DNA from: Prorocentrum cordatum
Taxonomy: Eukaryota; Sar; Dinophyceae; Prorocentrales; Prorocentraceae
NCBI GenBank assembly: GCA_963575745.1
Contig: CAUYUJ010019912.1
Location: forward strand, 55,001-119,000
Direction of reading: 5' to 3'
Length of the DNA stretch: 64,000 nt
Every line of letters starts with the position of its first letter. The stretch's first letter is position 1. A program made the translations under genes and the position numbers. This document shows, piece after piece, positions 60,795 through 64,000 of the stretch. Under the pieces are notes generated by a model that was not told where the DNA came from, searched no databases, and worked only from the letters and a program-made list of their open reading frames with translations.

Positions 60795-61384
60795 AGGGCT
60801 ACTTCTCCACCGTCAATGCTACGTCGCACGGGCCGCTGTGTGATTACTTGGGTGGCAAGCCTGGGCATGCGGCACTGGGGGTTCAGGAACACCACGCCAC
60901 GACGGACCACCTCGATCGAGTGCAGTCGAGGTTGCACGATGTCGGGTATCACGGCATTTGGGCTCCAGCGATTGCAGCGGGCAAAGGCAGTGGCACGTCC
61001 GCTGGAGTGGCTGCGTTGGCCAAGAGCCACATCTCTCTCACCTGCCCTCCCGCGACGGCGACCCCAGTGCTGGAGGCAGGTAGGGTTGTCGCTGCCCACG
61101 TTCACTGGGGAGTTAAGCGAGGCATAGTCTTTCTCTCAGCATACCTTCGGCCCAGCGAAGGACATAGCCCAGCCAACGACGAGACGCTGAGCACGGTGCT
61201 GCAGTATATACACATGCTAAACTGTTTGTGCATGGACTGGGCTGTGCTGGGAGATTTCAACATGACGGTGGAGGAGTTAGGCCTGGGTTGGATCCATGCC
61301 CTTCGCGGGGTAGCAATTGCGACTACTGCCACTACTTGCCGACAGGGAGATGGTTCTATCATTGATTATGCGCTGGTGGCGGCC
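60749..61384 (+). pseudogene. LINE ORF2 endonuclease domain, element 2, up to frameshifting duplication
   Basis: It reads GYFSTVNATSHGPL (N), LGVQEHH (QE), FGLSAY-type FLSAYLRPSE, VLGDFN (D, N) and IIDYALVAA (D), matching element 1 residue by residue. The next expected block (ANLVTKIGMPEVDE ... SPHRPV) is found in a different frame after the 23-bp duplication. The catalytic set of an APE-type LINE endonuclease is therefore present in the DNA but split between frames. Confidence 0.8.
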
Positions 61385-61407
61385 TTGATTATGCGCTGGT
61401 GGCGGCC
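61362..61407 (+). repeat. Exact 23-bp tandem duplication in ORF2
   Basis: TTGATTATGCGCTGGTGGCG plus GCC occurs twice back to back (61362-61384, 61385-61407). It adds two bases modulo three and breaks the endonuclease frame. Confidence 0.95.
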
Positions 61408-61671
61408 AACCTGGTCACGAAGATTGGCATGCCTGAGGTAGATGAGGAGGCGCCCGCGTCGCCTCACAGGCCTGTCGTCTACCCGCTGAGGTTGATCGAT
61501 GTGCCCATGTGGCGCCGTGTGCCCGACGAACCGTCGCCGATCGGAGCGGTGCCGCCACTTGGCTGTGCCAGACCGCCTCGGGACTGGGGGCGGGTCCATG
61601 AGCTCATCCAGATCGCTGGCTGCCAAGCCGGCTTTCAGATCGCGTGGGGCGCCGTCGTAATGGAGACGTAG
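61385..61671 (+). pseudogene. End of endonuclease and linker, element 2, frame +2, ending in TAG
   Basis: ANLVTKIGMPEVDEEAPASP then HRPVVYPL matches element 1 ANLASRISAPRVDELGITSP then HLPVNMEL and supplies the final catalytic His. It ends AWGAVVMET-TAG, where element 1 has AWDAVVSTLEQ, so the TAG replaces Gln (a one-base C-to-T change would suffice). Confidence 0.8.
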
Positions 61672-63600
61672 AATGAGCTGCTCGATCGTTGGGACGTCAC
61701 GGGTAAAGAGCGCTTACGACGGGGTGGAAGAGGAGGCGCTATTCGAACGAAGTGGGTGGCCCGCCAGTGGAAGCCGCCTGCGGTCAGGCTGCAGCAAGGC
61801 GCCACGGCGCGTGCGTGGGGTGCCGCGGCCAGGTGGGCTCAGCACCTCATCGGCTCGCGCAAGCAGATGCAGACCAAGATCCAGAGGCTGCAGGCGGCAA
61901 ATGCACTGTGCACGCTGAGCCCCTCCCAGTTCGAGGACATAGTGTCGTTTTTCATCGAGCTTCAGGCGTTCTTTCAACGAATACTGCGGAAGTCAGACAC
62001 GTTTAAGCGCTTGCCTGACTGGGTCGCGACATACTTCTTGCACGGCCTCAAAGTTATCAGCTTGGATGACTTTGAGCCGCAGGCGGTGGCGATTCAGGAT
62101 GCTGCCAAGATCCACTTGCAACAGGACCAGAGCGTTCGGAATGCCAAGTGGAAAGATTGGGCACACCAAGCGTTCATTGGCAGTGGCACTGGCCAGGCGC
62201 ATCGAGCGACGAAGTGCAGAGCGTTGCAGGAAGTTATAGGCGCCTCCGTGGTTGGGGAGCCGCGCGTGTTGGTGGAGCGCGAGCTGGCGGCCTTGAAGGA
62301 AGTGTGGAGCTGTCACGAGTTGGACCCGCTAACCTTGCCGACGGATGCTGTGCGCTGGGCCGCACTGCCGCCGCTATCAGGACCTCAGTTGCGTCGTGCC
62401 TGCCTCTCCTTCTCCACGCGCACTGCGTCGGGGCCTAGTCGTATTGCGCCACGGGCGCTTGCGCAGGTCTCAGATGCAGGGCCCACGGCCATCGCTGATC
62501 GATTCAACAAGTGTGAGGAGCGTCTCATATGGCCAGACGAACGGATCATCAACGAACTGGTTCGGCTACCGAAGGGGGACGGCAATGGGCACCGACTCAT
62601 TGCGCTGGTGCAGACGTTGGTACGGCTGTGGTCCAAGGCACGTTCCCCCCTCTCCAAAGCGTGGCTGAAGCAGGCGAGCATGCCTGACATCTGGGGCTGC
62701 GGCGGCCCCGGCAGATCCTCCAGCCATTCGGCCTTTGCTCGCAACCTGGAGGCTGAAGTGGCCAAGCTTCTCGGAGAGACGAGTGCGACGGCAATACTTG
62801 ACGCGTGCAAATGCTTCGAGTGCGTGAACCCTCGCGCTTTGCTCGAGGGAGGACGGAAGTGCGGATATCCCATGCGATTGTTGTGGATGCTGCTACAATA
62901 TTACAAGCAACCTAGGGTGGTCAAAGCATACGATTCCTGGTCCACGCAGTTTGCGACGACACAGGGGACATTGACGGGGTGCTCTCATTCCACGATGTTG
63001 CTGACGCACCTCACCAGCAGAATTATGAGACGTCTGAGCGGATTCGGCGTTATCCCACGGGCACTGGTGGACGATCTGACATTGCAGTGGGTGGGCGCCA
63101 ACACTAAGATGTTGTACTTATTGTTCGAGGCTGTGAAGAAATTCATCATGCTGGCCAGGCCCCTTGGGCTCATTCTCCAGGTGGAGAAATCCGGTCTGGT
63201 GGCGGCCTGCCCGAAGGCCAAAAAGATAGTCAGCAAACAGGCGCCGGCGATCGGAATCCCGCTCAGGTCCAGCATCAGGAACCTCGGGCACGAGCTGCAC
63301 GGCACCGACCGACGCCGACACCAGACCAGGGTTCGCATGCCCAAGTTGAAAAAGAGAGTGGTCAGGGTAAAAGCTTCCAGACGGACTGTGGGCAACAAAG
63401 TGTCGGTCATCTGGAGATCGGGGCTCTTGAGTGCTGCGAATCACTGCGCCGCCGTCAGCGGGACCCCTGACAAGGACCTCCAGACCCGGAGGCGTGCTGC
63501 GGTGGCCCTGTGTGGAGCTAAGGAAGGCTCAACTGGTCTCACGGCCTACCTTATGACCCAGAAGGACCCCTGGTATGACCCATATACGATGCCACCCTGA
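61672..63600 (+). pseudogene. LINE ORF2 linker and reverse transcriptase, element 2
   Basis: Same frame as the preceding piece, open for 642 codons after the TAG. NELLDRWD matches element 1 QELLDRYD. RT motifs are intact: VRLPKGDGNGHRLIAL (1/2), ILDACKCFE (A), TTQGTLTGC (B) and LVDDLTLQW (C), followed by the thumb (QVEKSG, NLGHELHG, YLMTQKDPWYDPY). There is no ATG-initiated start of its own, so it is a fragment of ORF2. It ends at a TGA created by a frame change; homology continues in another frame from 63588. Confidence 0.85.
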
Positions 63601-64000
63601 GCCCTGATGTAGCTTACTCGCAGGCCATCTGGGATGCCACAGTTGCGCTCGGTAGGCTTGAAAGGGCCTGGAGGGCCCTTGCCGAGAGGTTTTCGAAGTG
63701 CAGTTCGAGTTGGGCCCAGGCTGATGGCCCTCTGGCTGTTGTTTGGGTCTCGCTTAGACGAATTGATTGGAACATGGCGTCGTCGCTGCAGCTTGTAGAC
63801 GATTGTGGCAACAGTTGTTCGCTGTTGCATGTCCCCCCCGCTGATGTCCGAGAGCGGCTCCGGTCCAGCATACAGAGGTGGCAAGCGCGCAGACTGCTCG
63901 ATCGCCGCGTGGATTTGCCTCGGCACGGCCTGGTGTGGACGCGTGCCGTGAGGTGTTGCGTTGGTGGGCCGCCCGCGGCTGTAAAGCATGCCACCCATGC
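63588..64000 (+). pseudogene. LINE ORF2 post-RT region, element 2 (partial, shifted frame)
   Basis: Reading DATLSPDVAYSQAIWDATVA and on, this frame is open to the window edge. It aligns with element 1 DIVCRYASWIWEQ...LHRAW, MHLTGGVQRWQARQ and KPWVRAMRLCVG through LERAW, ERLRSSIQRWQARR and LVWTRAVRCCVG. The shift relative to the RT piece is one deleted or two inserted bases near 63583-63588. The CCHC finger and RNase H should follow beyond the window. Confidence 0.75.

Larger units (their letters stand above)
59068..64000 (+). mobile_element. SL-capped LINE-type retrotransposon, element 2 (decayed, cut by window end)
   Basis: Same layout as element 1: spliced leader, hairpin, ORF1, ORF2 with endonuclease and RT. 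At least four lesions are visible: TAG at 59285-59287 in the ORF1 finger, a 23-bp tandem duplication at 61362-61407, TAG at 61669-61671, and a frame change near 63583-63588. A ~460-nt segment between ORF1 and the endonuclease has no counterpart in element 1. The element runs past the right edge, so its 3' end and target duplication cannot be seen. Confidence 0.85.

Overview
The window reads as a piece of a dinoflagellate nuclear genome. The decisive evidence is an exact copy of the 22-nt dinoflagellate spliced leader (core GCCATTTTGGCTCAAG) at 1953-1974 and a one-mismatch copy at 59068-59089. High GC content, very long purine/pyrimidine trinucleotide tracts, large satellite arrays and the absence of recognisable host genes over more than 60 kb fit that assignment. 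The species cannot be named from what is visible.

The only protein-coding genes I can support belong to two related non-LTR (LINE-type) retrotransposons, one at each end. Element 1 (1953-10108) starts on the first base of the spliced leader. It encodes a zinc-finger/coiled-coil ORF1 and a ~2,200-codon ORF2 (AP endonuclease, reverse transcriptase, CCHC finger, RNase H, Cys-rich modules, a seven-unit RGGRGPA repeat and a novel C-terminal domain). It appears to be flanked by a 16-bp target-site duplication. ORF2 has one in-frame TAA just after the RT catalytic DD. Element 2 (59068 to beyond 64000) has the same layout but is decayed: a TAG inside the ORF1 zinc finger, a 23-bp tandem duplication in the endonuclease, a TAG in the linker, and a frameshift after the RT. 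In both elements the spliced leader is followed by a small hairpin whose stem differs by paired changes.

The ~49 kb between the elements is repeat DNA. Region by region: GAG tracts and a 90-bp minisatellite (10.5-13 kb); foldback and TIR elements (13.9-14.9 kb); a 65-75-bp minisatellite and a 373-bp duplication (16.9-18.2 kb); CTC tracts (18-22 kb); a ~9.5-kb higher-order satellite of degenerate CTTGGGCCGTCTTGG units with a conserved hairpin block and an 825-bp tandem duplication (22.4-31.9 kb); a 1.2-kb foldback element that seems to interrupt a satellite block (31.95-33.18 kb); more satellite in both orientations (33-35, 42.9-43.5, 51.6-52.3 kb); a four-copy TIR family (14.8, 37.5, 39.0, 48.8 kb); alternating purine-pyrimidine DNA (43.5-43.9 kb); a (GAT)65 tract (49.8 kb); and several small palindromic elements (50.7, 53.9, 54.7 kb). 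Four exact 21-28-bp direct repeats bracket inserts of 160-480 bp.

The two LINEs presumably work as usual: ORF1 binds the transcript, the ORF2 endonuclease nicks the target, and RT plus RNase H copy the RNA. Genomic copies that start exactly with the spliced leader indicate that the templates were trans-spliced mRNAs. I saw no tRNA, rRNA, CRISPR or convincing host exon.
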